Positions 35,326 to 46,409 of a stretch of DNA of 64,000 nt are shown piece after piece. A program made the translations under genes and the position numbers. This stretch comes from Apophysomyces variabilis (Eukaryota > Mucoromycota > Mucoromycetes > Mucorales > Mucoraceae): the NCBI GenBank assembly GCA_002749535.1, contig MZZL01000375.1, positions 62,001-126,000 of the forward strand, in the 5' to 3' direction. A model generated the notes under the pieces. That model saw nothing but the letters and a program-made list of their open reading frames with translations, made no database searches and was not told the DNA's origin. Positions within the stretch are counted from its first letter, which is position 1; each line of letters starts with the position of its first letter.

Positions 35326-38300
35326 TCATCGTTCAAGCCATAGTCGGTTCTTAGCCCGAAGTAATCGAAAAGCGCCAATAGGAATGCGCTGCCATCGAGA
35401 TAGATCGCGTGAGAACCGAGCGTCTGCATCGTCCGGCTCTGGAGATGGTGAACGTGAGGATGAACGTGTATCTAATTGTGATGTATCAACAAGATCGTCC
35501 ATAGACACAGGAGTGGGTTCTTTTTCCGAAATGGATGGTGATAATGTTGCTGCTTCGATGCACGGTGATAAATCAGAGGTAGAATGAGGAGAAAGTGTAT
35601 TTGCTTTGACATTAGATATTCGCCGTTTCTTGCCCTTTACCGAAGTCTACAAACCGTCTTTATCTCATGCATCCTATCTGGCTAACCTTACCTCTGTATG
35701 AGCACGCTTTTTGTGTGTAACTGTGCTATCATGTTCCTGAGACTCGCTTGACATCATGTTCAGACCTGCTGGCGCCAAGCTGTCTCCAGAATGGGAGGTA
35801 GTGCTGCTAGCACTACTACTATGCGTCGATGATGATGGAGGTACAGATGAATCTGCAGTATTCGCCATCGGCTTTGGAAGGATCTGGCGAGAATTAGACA
35901 AATGAGAACCGTTATACTTTTTGCTAGTAGGACTAGAACTCGATGTTGATGAACTTGAGCTCGCAACGACCGTAGTAGAGGCAGGAACCTTATCTGTATG
36001 AATCCCGGATGATATTCGTAGAGACTCTAATAGCTGTTGTTGCAATTTCAAGTCCAATGTAAGAGGAAGGGGAAGATTTCCCCCCGGCGGCAGCACAGAG
36101 GATAAATCGCCAGATGAGGTATCCAAGCTTCCATTGGCATTTGGGATGGACGCGAAAGCGGGGTAAGAGGCTGTGTTCATTACAGAGGATGAATTGCTCT
36201 CCTCCAAGCCGGATAACTCAGAGTCTACATCGGGTGTGTCGGATTCTTTGGTTGGTAATGGCAAAGACAAAGAGGCTTCTGATGCTAGTACCGAAAGTGC
36301 ACTCAATGTCTCGGAAGTCAACTCATCGTGTGCATGACTATCCGATACTGAGACTGCACTGCTGGGTAGGGACGGACGCCGAATCATCTCGTCAGCAGAT
36401 TCACTTACTCCATCGTCGCTCCCTTCTTGCACCTGCAAGGATGGATCCACCGAAATTAAGGCATTGGCGAGATCAAATGATAAGAGACTGATGTTCGAAT
36501 GCAGTAAGTCGGCTCCTGGATTAGGTATGTTTGTTGAGTCACCTTCCATATTTGCAACATCCGCTAATGGAGCTAGAACATGCAGGAACGCCGCCGCTAT
36601 GTCGTCGAAAAGGTTGACATTTTCATCCAAAATTGGCAATAATTGATCCTGTACAAACTCCTCATTTACGCCCGGTGATTCTTCTGCGTCCTCCACGTCG
36701 CTGTAGAATTGCATCTCTTCGTAGTCATACTCTTCGTCCTCTTCCTCCGAAGAAAACCATCGATGCGTATTCCTAATGTAATATTCATCGGGATCATGGT
36801 TCTTCTCATCATATTGATATCCTTCATCGCTATCTCGCATTGCAACATCGTCGCTATCGGGATAATCCTCATCGAAATCGCTGTTATCCATCATTTCTTC
36901 AATAATAGCGCGTTCTTCTTCCTTTTCTATATCCTCGTCATCACCAGAATCGATATGAATGCTGGAAGAATATGACGATGAAGTGGCAAAGGGAGATTGG
37001 GCACTAACATAAAGTTCATTGGGATGCATATCATGGTCCAGATCATCAGAGGAATGCTCCGATAACGGAGACGAATCATTGACTAGATCATCCATGTCAT
37101 CCACATCGACAACCACATCTTCATCCGTGTCGCTCAAGGAAACGCCCTCGAAACCTTTCATTAATTTTATAGTCCCTTTAGCACCGACCGTGCGGCCAAT
37201 GGATCGTCGACGTTCGGAATCTTTTCTTGAGCGAGGGCCGCTTTGATTATGGTTCTTTGTCTTCTTCGTTTTCCGTTTTGCTTTCGATGTTACTGGTGCA
37301 TGTTCTTTGTCATCAGCATTCGGACCAAAACGTTCAACAACCTTTGGGTCGATCGGCTCTACAATAGGGGGAGTAATATCGTGGACTTCCCACACATCAG
37401 CTTCGCTTCTACTTGTAAAGACTTCTAAGAATTGAACATAGTCTTGTTAAATTATTCAACGGCAACTAACTGTCCCTATTATCTAGTTTTCGACATACCT
37501 GTAGAAGGCTTAACTTGCGGTTCTACATTGCCTGTTGACGTTCCACAAGTACATTCCGAATCACAAACTGGGCAAATATCGTCAAGATCTTCATCAATTT
37601 CTAGGGCTTTGGGTGCCGCAGGTGCTTCGGGTGTTGCAGGTGATACATGGGATTCTGGGAGTTTGCTGGTCTTCTTGCGGGATTGGGTTTGCTTTTTCGA
37701 GTTAGAGCTCCCAGCATTTTTGCTTCGACCTTATAAGTGCCGGTTAGTAAAACTACAAATTTAACAGTTTGTTATGCAACTTACCTTTCTTCACGGGCGT
37801 TTTCTGCTTTTCCTGAACAACAGGCGCGTCCGTAAGTGAGGGTTTGGACTTGGAGCATGCGTCACAGAAATAGTGCTCCACAACCGTTTTTGGATTGATA
37901 CCGACACATTTACCATGAAACCATTCTGCATATAGTGAATCGAGCGATACGTTAAAATCAAGGAAAGCAGTGGGAAGAAAACAAACCTTGACACTTATCA
38001 CATGCAATCATGAATTCTTTTCCGTCATAACCCTTTCTACAAAGGCAGTAAACCATAGCGTCGTCTTCCACATCCTTGGCTATTGACCGCCGTCGTGTTT
38101 TGGATGACTTTTTGCGCGTGGATGTTTTTGTATTCTTTTGACGAGCTTTGGTCGCTGTCGTTTTCTTGGTTGCTTTAGTAGTTTTTTGCTCGACCTTTGA
38201 TTTCGCTGTCGCCACAGAAGTCAACAAGTTTTCGGCATCGTCATCGCTATTGTCGTAACCATGGTCTGAATGGTCGGAATCGGACGACAATGTGGATGCA

Positions 38301-38359
38301 TCTGATAGCTGTAACGATAGATCGGAGTCGGATAACTCTACCAGAAATCGTTCACTCAT
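35326..38359 (-). CDS. Large acidic PHD-finger protein
   Basis: A probable nuclear chromatin reader, about 900 aa in five exons (38359-37987, 37925-about 37786, about 37731-37497, about 37428-35697, then to TGA/TAG at 35326). A Ser/Asp-rich N-terminus (SERFLVELSDSDLSL) and a Lys/Thr-rich basic block precede a single PHD finger: VYCLCRKGYDGKEFMIACDK, then WFHGKCVGINPKTV and YFCDACSK (C4HC3 pattern). The finger resembles those of Spp1/CXXC1, which bind H3K4me3. A second Cys cluster (CPVCDSECTCG) follows. The rest is acidic, Ser-rich and disordered (for example SDFDEDYPDSDDVAM), ending with RWQRIPIGAFRLLRAKNRLW. No SET, CXXC or bromo domain was seen, so orthology to Spp1 is not claimed. Confidence 0.8.
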
Positions 38360-39541
38360 TGAACGAAGAGATCCAGTAGCAAACGACGTCTAGAAGTGTC
38401 CTTCCTTCGGCGAACAGACACAGAATAGATTCGGTAATGGTCTCTGAGGGGTTTTTTGGCTGTGATACTGCAGGTTGCCCTGTGCTGTTCTATTCTGAAA
38501 ACTGTATCTCTGAAGGTGTTTTTTTTTGGCAGAGCAATTTTGCGCTGGTTGGGGAAAATTATTTTGGCTGCTGGCTGGGAAATGATTTTTGTGCAAGCGC
38601 GAGATGAAAGGTCCGTTAAGTGGGATTCCACTCCGACGTAGGATGTGCAACTGGCCTCCCCAAGCCACGCTTTATTTCTTGGAGAATTTCCAACATACAA
38701 AGGCTTGCTTGAGCCAAATTGCCTCGGGCACTCCCTCTTTTAGACACTACCTTCTAGGGCACTTCTACCTATACCTTCCATGTATACAGTTCCCATTTCT
38801 CAGGTGCCATGTGGTCAATTAGATAATACTGTTAGTTTGCTATTCAGTCGTTATCCCCAGCGTTTGCACTTTGTATAGGCCATTGACCTCTTGGGCACTT
38901 TATCAGTTACTGATTCGCTATCTGTGCTTTGTTTCTCCGCTTCTCTCTTAAGATTTTTATTGGCCAATACGTCAAACGGCGTTTGATAAACTGTAACGGC
39001 GCTGAAGTAATGGGGGGGGGGTAGAAGTGCCCGAGGGGAGTGCCCAAGGTAAGTTCTCTATGCCAAAACTGACTACATCTTTGCCATGATCCATCTTTTC
39101 TGAATCGTCTCATCGACATGGCATTACCACTATGTGCTTTTCTATTCCTCTACTCATAAGTTTATGTCGTAGGCCGTTGTGCATTCCCCGTGTTAGTGGC
39201 AAATCAGTACGAAAAAGGAGATTCGCACTACTGCCGATTTGATTGGTCCGATCAGTCTAAAAATCCATAACTGTTAAGGTACATATTGAGTTCTTAAAAC
39301 TTTAATTGGAGAACGTGCGTTGTGTTTGTTCTCTGAGAGGGCGATCAAATATTGTTATGTATCAGAAACAGTGCATAGAACAATGTGAACAGCTCGTTTT
39401 TGTCTTCACTTGTCTTCTCCGATTTCTTCCTTTTCCTTTACCACGGGACTCTCTTTCCACATTTTTCCATCTCCATCTGCCCGAGAAACGTTTGTGTCCT
39501 CTTTCTCTTGCACACCAGAGCGGAGGAGCACAATTCAACAG
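38360..39541. other. Intergenic stretch carrying a MITE-like element
   Basis: Between the divergent PHD gene and the chromate transporter. Apart from the inverted-repeat element at 38722-39049 it contains a T run near 38520 and a G10 run near 39012. The last 150 bp are pyrimidine-rich and probably form the promoter/5' UTR of the transporter. Confidence 0.5.
38722..39049. mobile_element. Possible MITE with composite GGGCACT terminal repeats
   Basis: The left end reads CCTCGGGCACTCCC and, 20 bp further in, GGGCACTTCTACC (38757-38769). The right end in reverse complement reads CCTTGGGCACTCCC then CGGGCACTTCTACC (39020-39049). The two ends thus share two motifs in the same order with different spacing. 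A further GGGCACT is internal at 38893. Length is 328 bp and it is non-coding. No target-site duplication was seen. Confidence 0.5.
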
Positions 39542-41133
39542 ATGCCAATATTCAGTCGGCCACGGGCCGCCCCTTATAACTTGCCGCCCCTCAAGGACCG
39601 CCTATGGGAGACTTTCAAGGCCTATTTCAAACTCGGATTCACTACTTTTGGTGGCCCTCCTGCCCATATCGCCATCCTCTTTGATGAAATGGTCATCAAG
39701 CGCCAGTGGGTTTCAGATGAGCAGTTTACTGAACTCCTTGCCATCTGTCAAGCCCTGCCTGGCCCATCGAGTACTGAGCTCGCCTACAGCATTTCCCTTA
39801 TCCGATCTGGATTCGTGTGCTCAATTCTCGGATTTTTGCTTTGGAGGTTAGAAAGCGATCTTCTTTTTTCAATAATGAAAGATTACTCGAAGAGACTGAG
39901 TGCCCACGATGTCCTAAATCTCGCTTGCCATTACTTTTCAATAGCCTCCCCGGGGCAATTGTCATGACGATTGTAGGATTCTTCATCGGCAGTATCAATG
40001 ACGGGATCCCCCTTTGGGCAACGCGACTGGAACAAGGTCTTGCTTCTGCTGCCATCGGGCTGGTGGCGTTAGCCGCCTACAAGATGTCAACTTCACTGGC
40101 GACCGATAAATTGACACGGATCCTAGCCCTTATCGCTGGAAGCATCTCGGCGCTGTATACCGCTCCCTGGCTATTGCCTGTGATGATGATTATAAGTGGT
40201 CTCATCAGCTACGTTTTTGATTCCTTCGTGGCACCAGCCTACGGCAAATGGTCTAAAAAGCGGATTAATCGTGGGGAACCAGTAGAAAATGATCTGGAGT
40301 ATAGCCATATCATTAACGAGGCAGAATCTAGCGGATCATATGGGTCCTGTGATGCACACAAGGAATCGACCGCCGATGTTCAGAAGAGTCAAGTAAACGG
40401 GGGCAAAGCATCGAGTGTACATGAATCAGCTGACATGAGAATTTCAAACGATTTGAGAGATACCGCAAGAAAGCCATTCTCGTATTCCAAGAAGTTGGGA
40501 TTCGTCTTCTTTTTAGTCTTTCTTGTGCTGCTTATCGCGTCCGTTCTGGTCAAGGTCCTTGTTCCATCATCTTCCGCCGCCAACTATGGTCCACTGGTCG
40601 CAACTTTTTACTTCGTTGGATCCATCATCTTTGGTGGGGGTCCAGTAATCATCCCTCTCCTCAAGACCTACATGGTCGACCCCGGTTGGATGACTGATCA
40701 ACAGTTTCTGGTCGGACTAGCTCTGATCCAATCCTTGCCAGGTCCGAATTTTAACTTTGCATGTTTCCTTGGCGCGGTCGCGATGATGAATGCGAACAAG
40801 AATGCTGTTGCTGGGGCGATTCTTGGTTTTGTAGCCATCTTTTTCCCGGGTTTAATCCTGAAAAATGCCATCATTCCTTTTTGGCAGTTTTTCCGTGAGC
40901 ATCCCTCTGTTCGAAAGGTCTTTAGAGGTGTTAATGCTTGCGCACTGGGCTTGGTCTTTTCTGCAACATGGCTTTTATGGTTGCAGACAAATAACCCGGG
41001 CGGCAAAGACGGATACCATGCAGTGATTGCCAGCGCAGCATTCGTAGCCGCGGGCTACCTAAACATCCCTGCACCAATTGTGATCATTATCGGAGGCGGC
41101 ATGGGGGCGATAGAATATGCTGCCTGGAAGTAA
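39542..41133 (+). CDS. CHR-family chromate ion transporter (two-domain form)
   Basis: Membrane protein of the chromate transporter (ChrA) family, which exports chromate in bacteria; the role in fungi is less certain. Two exons, 39542-39846 and 39945-41133, give about 495 aa. The N-domain has FKLGFTTFGGPPAHIAIL and ICQALPGPSSTELAYSI, spliced to SLPGAIVMTIVGFFIG. After a hydrophilic loop the C-domain repeats the pattern: FYFVGSIIFGGGPVIIPLL, MTDQQFLVGLALIQSLPGPN and AGAILGFVAIFFPGLIL. The duplicated FGG...QxLPGP motifs show the long-chain two-domain architecture. About ten hydrophobic helices can be counted. The ATG at 39542 directly precedes the conserved cytoplasmic start. Confidence 0.92.
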
Positions 41134-43078
41134 TGGCATACTACACAGTCAATAAAGAAACCCCAGTCAAACGCTTTTGTTTAACAAACTGAACTTCAGG
41201 GAAGTTAACTAGTGTTATCATGCGTTTAAGTCAGGACTTATCCCCAAGCAGGGTATCATGGGACACTATATCAATCTTGCAGTGAGTTTTTACGTAAGGT
41301 AAACGATTTGCTGCTCTGGGTGGCATTTTCGAGCGAGAAAACTTTAATCGGCAAAGGTGGTCCACAGAGTATACCTATTTGCCACTGAGCTTACTTTCTT
41401 CCCCACCCCCCAACTGTCCCCTTCGTAGCTCAGGGATATTCTTTCCTCACACAAGGCCCTGCATCTAATCTTGGCGAGCTTACCTCACTTTTCATTTCTT
41501 AATTTTTTTTCCTTTATGGACAATTCAAGTCAGAACAGGTAAGTTCAGGGTAAATACCGCAACGCATCTATAATTGATCTGAGGTTAAGAAGAAAAAAGA
41601 AAATACACTAAAGCAATGCGCAGTTTATTTAACGTCTTTTGTATCCTCGAAAAGGAGAGACCATATGTCACTGTGTGTCAGTGCATGACGATGACGCCAA
41701 TTCTATATAGACGAAGCAGATCAATACGGAATGAAGCGGTCAAGGTGTTGTTTGGGTATGGATAAGAAAAGTTAATCGGGCACCATTCCCATTGGACATT
41801 TAAAAATGCAGTGAGCAGAGAAGCAAGCAGGATACCATCATTAACATCTGGGTACCTGGGTCGGAATTAAGAAATATCTAGTTGAAAGGAAGCATACCGG
41901 CTTCACATTCCGAAGTTGGTCTTGCTTGTGAAAGTACAGCACGTCAGTTGAATTAGGGGTTTCAAAAGCTATGAGGCGACAGATGTATCTGCAAGTCAAT
42001 GTATCTCTCAAGTGAACACTAGTTTATTTCTCATTTCATCGTTTCATCATATCATCTCATAATCTATCTGTTTTGATGCTTGGTCAAGTTTGTATATCAA
42101 TTTCCTATTGAAGTGATAACGAATCATTCAAAACCGGAAGAAGCGAGGAGAACTATCAGATCTATTCCATTGTTGGGGTATTTTAAAGAATAGTGAAGGA
42201 TTATTCCCCTTTAGCTTCGTGAACGTTTGACAGTGTTTGTCTTTTAAACGTCGCTTGTATTCTTTATGTTCAGAAACTCCACGTAGGGTCATGGGAAGGC
42301 CATTGGCAAGCTAAATAAAATAGAGCCAGTGTTCGTTTAAAACTGGGCAGAGGTCGGGTCACGTTTCTGTAGTGATCGTTGGAGAGGACTGATTCTTTAC
42401 TACCTTGTCACAAATGAAGAAAGAAGAGAAAATGCTGTTCTTCATAGTCAAACGTATTAACGACTGGCCGGAGTCCGATCGTCTCGCAGATACAAGGCTA
42501 CGCACATGGTTACAATAACCTAGATAAAAAAGTAAGGGTTTGATCTTAAATTCTTTGGCAGTGATCAATGAACTCCTGCCTTTGCATTGTCCCCCTATTT
42601 CTACTATTCGATTGATGTTTCTGGCATGCATTTACAATTTTGTCTTCTGATTTTCCTTTTTTTCCTCGCCCTTGGCTTATCTCATTCCCATGCAATAGAA
42701 GCGATGCATCTTCACGCATATATAAAGGGCAACACGCATCCAACCTTCTGCGTTGATACAGATCTGATCCTACTGCGAATTTAAGACTGGCAACGGCAAT
42801 TTTCGATACGCTGAAGAACGCCAACGAAGACGTTCATAACCCCGCACATATTCTACATTATTGACAATACACGCATCGCTATACAATCCATTGTGAGTTA
42901 TTTATACACACCACACCCGCAGCAACTATTGTGAAGTAAGCCATACATTAGACGAGTGTCGTCAGAGCTTTTCAAACAGGTGACAACTTTAGGAATCCCC
43001 AAAATCCATCCGCATTTCAATCCTGCTAACATCGATCCCTACTGATCGTGTAGAATATACTGTGTACAATCTGTGACA
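41134..43078. other. Gene-poor stretch upstream of the terpene-synthase-like gene
   Basis: About 1.9 kb with no supported gene. It holds a C-rich patch (41402-41422) and short TCATTTCATC-type repeats near 42030-42060. Open frames of about 90 codons at 42359-42824 match nothing. No transposon ends were found. Confidence 0.5.
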
Positions 43079-44332
43079 ATGTGCTCCCGTCTATGCGTAC
43101 AAACGATTGGAGGATTGTTCATCGAAAAAGACTCATCGCTTTGTCTCTCTGACAATGCAAGATTCATATTGGATAGAATTGCTCCTTCGCAGTCAAGCTT
43201 TGTGCTAGCAACAATGAATAAGATACTGCAGGGCCGGGACCTTGACGGAACAAAGTTTGAGTACATGCCAGAAAATTACTCTAAAGCGCAGCGGCTTTTT
43301 AAACTTGAACGCTCTGAACTAGAGTTAAATGCGCTGGATAGATATTCTCTGCTAAACACAGACTTCTCGCTGATGATCTACGACGTTGCGGTTGTATACG
43401 GTGGCCTTATGTTGAAAGCTTGTGGTCTGAAGGCTTGGGAGGACGCAGGTCTGCTGCTCGTTGAAACTCTATACCCTGATTATTGGAGAAGTTGGTCAGC
43501 ATATAAACACGAGTGGGATGCTTATGAAAAAGCTGTTCACAATATCAACTCTCTACCCAATCCCGTGGTGGAGCTGATCAACGTCTCCACTATATTCACC
43601 GCTTGCACATATGCCCTCGAGCAAAAGTCTAACACCGCAGGCTATCCATCGGGCATACGTGATGTTGCCAATGCGTTGGCATACAGGTCGTTCGAATCGG
43701 TAGGCTATGGGGTAGTAGGCATCTATGCCTACGTACACAACATTCACTTGGAGACGGAGAAATCCATTTTCGCTGGTTGGCTTATCGCCCTCTCCCATGA
43801 TGTCGTCGACTACGCTAGGGACTGTTATGAAGAAAACTATAATAGTAGTTGCATGATCCTGCATGGGCTTAATGAAGATGGCTTTTCGTTAGGCTGTGCC
43901 GTGCTATTTGCTGTGTGGAACAGCTTAGATCATTTCGATAATGAGACGGCACGCTTGTTCCGGTACTGTATCAGCACATCACTAGCTGGCAATCTGTCTA
44001 TTCCTCGCTACAACGGAAAGGAACAGCTAATTAATTGCACAACCAGTGGAGAATGGAGCATGAGCGTCAAGGAAACTGCTATCAGCCTTATAAAACATAT
44101 GACTGGCGTATCTTTATGCTGGCCTGAGAACGTCGCAGTAACCACGATCAGTGATATTACATATACTGACTATCACAAGATGGCTATCGCTTGTCTATAT
44201 GAATCCACGGCAGAGCATGTAGCCAGCTTGTGTATTAAGTGGGCAAACGAAATAATTAACTCCACGTTAATTAGAGATAGGGTTATGACATACGTCAAGC
44301 GAACAAAGATCCAGCCTGGAACATGGTCCTAA
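43079..44332 (+). CDS. Single-exon protein with weak resemblance to terpenoid (Tri5-type) synthases
   Basis: A 417-aa open frame without introns, unusual among these intron-rich neighbours. The ATG at 43079 (MCSRLCVQTIGG) is the first. The product looks all-helical. The central part, with ALEQKSNTAGYPSG, then a helix, then WLIALSHDVVDYARDCYEEN, parallels the trichodiene-synthase layout (IEQYNFGGFPGS, then VNDLMSFYKEFDDERD). The HDVVDYARD stretch sits where the Mg-binding NSE triad (NDxxSxxKE) would lie, with N, S and E replaced by H, D and D. No clear DDxxD motif occurs upstream. It may be a divergent or non-catalytic relative, or unrelated. Assigned by eye only. Confidence 0.35.
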   Translation: MCSRLCVQTIGGLFIEKDSSLCLSDNARFILDRIAPSQSSFVLATMNKILQGRDLDGTKFEYMPENYSKAQRLFKLERSELELNALDRYSLLNTDFSLMIYDVAVVYGGLMLKACGLKAWEDAGLLLVETLYPDYWRSWSAYKHEWDAYEKAVHNINSLPNPVVELINVSTIFTACTYALEQKSNTAGYPSGIRDVANALAYRSFESVGYGVVGIYAYVHNIHLETEKSIFAGWLIALSHDVVDYARDCYEENYNSSCMILHGLNEDGFSLGCAVLFAVWNSLDHFDNETARLFRYCISTSLAGNLSIPRYNGKEQLINCTTSGEWSMSVKETAISLIKHMTGVSLCWPENVAVTTISDITYTDYHKMAIACLYESTAEHVASLCIKWANEIINSTLIRDRVMTYVKRTKIQPGTWS

Positions 44333-45120
44333 AATTTTTTAACCGCTAATAAAGCTAGTGGATGCTTGTAACTATGGTTAAGGAATCAAATATGGATAAC
44401 ATACTGTTAATACAGGATATGATGCAGCAAAAGCAATGAGAGCAGATGACATGCTGATTTTTTTTTTCAAATGTTGACGTTCAATGACTCTATCGTCTTG
44501 ATGTAAAACCGAGATAAATATTTAAAAAGTTATAGGTCTTCGCATAAAAAATGGAGAAAAGGATTCAGTTGAGAGCAGCAACTTCTAATATTTTAGGCTC
44601 CTGCCGTTTGATTTTCATTGTAAATGAGCTAGTGGAAGTCCAGAACCTACACGGATGGCTTGCCAGTGGATGACAATGTCGTTTAATTATCATTTCTGTC
44701 GATGTATTAGGGCGCCTAAAAGTTGATGGTCCAATATCTCCACTCTGCGCCATATAAAAAGATCTTTAGGATATTTGCTGCTGCCATAGACGAATCTTGG
44801 TTAAATCCCATCGCCGTGCAGAACAGCATAGACATTTGTAAATTTGGTCGTGGACATCTGCCCTATCTTTTGTATTCTCAGTATCTCTTGTCCCGCATTT
44901 CAAGTACTGCATCTTTCTCTTTCTCATTTGGCATAGCGTTCTTAAGGGGAATCTAGATTTGCCTTATCAAAGTAAAGGAATGTTTTGAGGAACCGCACTG
45001 CTAAGTTATTTAATCTGCCGCAAGTACTAAAATTATGACTTATATGTATTTTGAGAAGAATGTTGTCTTAACTTTGAGTTTGATCGAAAGGAAATGTCAA
45101 AGATGGACATACTGTATGGT
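44333..45120. other. Intergenic stretch, nothing recognised
   Basis: AT-rich 3' flanks of two convergent genes, with only short open frames on both strands. Confidence 0.5.
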
Positions 45121-45507
45121 TTATTTTCCATTGATTAAAATATCTTTTACTTTACAAGCGTACAGTCCCTGATCCTCGTTCATTTTATAGCATGTAAATG
45201 TGGCCTCATCTGAATCAAGGAACAGGCCGCTGCTGTTCAGATATGGCCGAATCGTAGGGTAGTTCTTGTATTTCATTGTTGCGGCCAATGTAGGATCGTT
45301 TTCGGTTACCAAACAAGTGAAATTCTCGGTATAGAGTTCATAGGGAAGCGCGCTAGGGCTGGTATACTCAATGAATGTCGGGCAGTACGCCCTAGAATCT
45401 TTGGAATATTCGAAGGTGCCGATATTCCAATAATATGCCTGGGCGGAATGGAGCAGTGCAATCAGCGCCATAACTAACGTCATTTTGACCATCTTGCAAT
45501 TACTCAT
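45121..45507 (-). CDS. Small secreted protein, unknown function
   Basis: A 128-aa single-exon frame starting MSNCKMVKMTLVMALIALLH. This is a good signal peptide with a hydrophobic core ending LLHSAQA and a likely cleavage after AQA. The mature part of about 105 aa begins YYWNIGTFEYSKDSRAYCP. It has four cysteines (AYCP, FTCLV, FTCYK, YACKV), enough for two disulfides, and N-glycosylation sequons (ENFT, LNSS). No family is recognised. Size, secretion and cysteines fit effector-like or cell-wall proteins, but function is not inferable. Confidence 0.6.
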   Translation of the reverse strand: MSNCKMVKMTLVMALIALLHSAQAYYWNIGTFEYSKDSRAYCPTFIEYTSPSALPYELYTENFTCLVTENDPTLAATMKYKNYPTIRPYLNSSGLFLDSDEATFTCYKMNEDQGLYACKVKDILINGK

Positions 45508-46409
45508 CTACAAGGTAAAAAGAGCATAATCAATGAGCCTACTGAATCGATCGACCTGCTTGTCCAGTCACCGAAGAACAAACACCAGTTCCTGTTAGAC
45601 ACAAAAGAGAAATAACGACGAGATACCTACGATTAATCCAAACAGCTAGAGTTAGAGTCTTTTCGATATAAAAATAAAAGCGTCATATATAGTTGCAAGG
45701 TCCTTTTTATTCAGGGATTACCTGGTAACAAGTCTAAGCTCAGCACTCCGTTTTCACGTATGACGCACTGTGGCACTCATTCTGTCGCAACGGAAAAGTC
45801 TATTGGTACTACTCGACACCACCTGAAAAATATCATGAACACTGTAATAGCTGCCGGGAATCATCCATTTTCATCCAATCTTGCGTGATTGCCATAGCGC
45901 TGTTAAGCTATAAAAAATATGTAAAGGGACATTGATGGGTCAATCACAGTATACATTACCTGTTCTGTTATCTGCATTGCAGAAACGTAAATGTAGATTC
46001 TTATGTGTCACAAAGCTGTTACACATGTTGCTGCGGCCATGTATTATGCGGGACGTCAATATGAATGCGGCGTGCATAGTCCGCGCATTTTCCTGACTGT
46101 TTTGACAGCATGATAGTCGTTTACTCTATTCCTTGGTACTCTATGTCTGCAGCATTGGCTATTATTTGTTGTCCGAATTTCTACTTCTCATTTTGGGTGG
46201 ATAACTTATCTGGGAATTTCATATAAACATTCAGAAAAAGGCAAAGTCTATTGCTTCTCAATAGATTTTGAACGAAATTGAGCGAAGACTGCCTCCCTTA
46301 GTGGTACTCATAACTCTTCGCCTTTTGTGTTCTTTTTTCTGCTATCTTATCCTCTCTGTGCTCTAGAGGATCGTTCGCTGTTTTTGCTTGTCAGAAGGGC
46401 AAAAACATT
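45508..46409. other. Intergenic stretch, nothing recognised
   Basis: Upstream regions of two divergent accessory genes. No coding frame longer than about 60 codons and no repeat. TATATA-like sequence near 45684 could serve the secreted-protein gene. Confidence 0.5.

Noticed and set aside
36709..36975. Hydrophobic plus-strand open frame resembling a membrane protein
   Set aside because: It is the antisense of the acidic stretch of the PHD-finger protein; GAT/GAA codons read in antisense give Ile/Phe-rich translation.
35674..37395. Reading the large acidic frame as a separate gene
   Set aside because: It joins in phase at both ends with exons encoding the PHD finger and the C-terminal block, so it is one exon of a larger gene.
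43073..43078. Starting the terpene-synthase-like gene at 43073
   Set aside because: The codon there is GTG; the first ATG in frame is at 43079.
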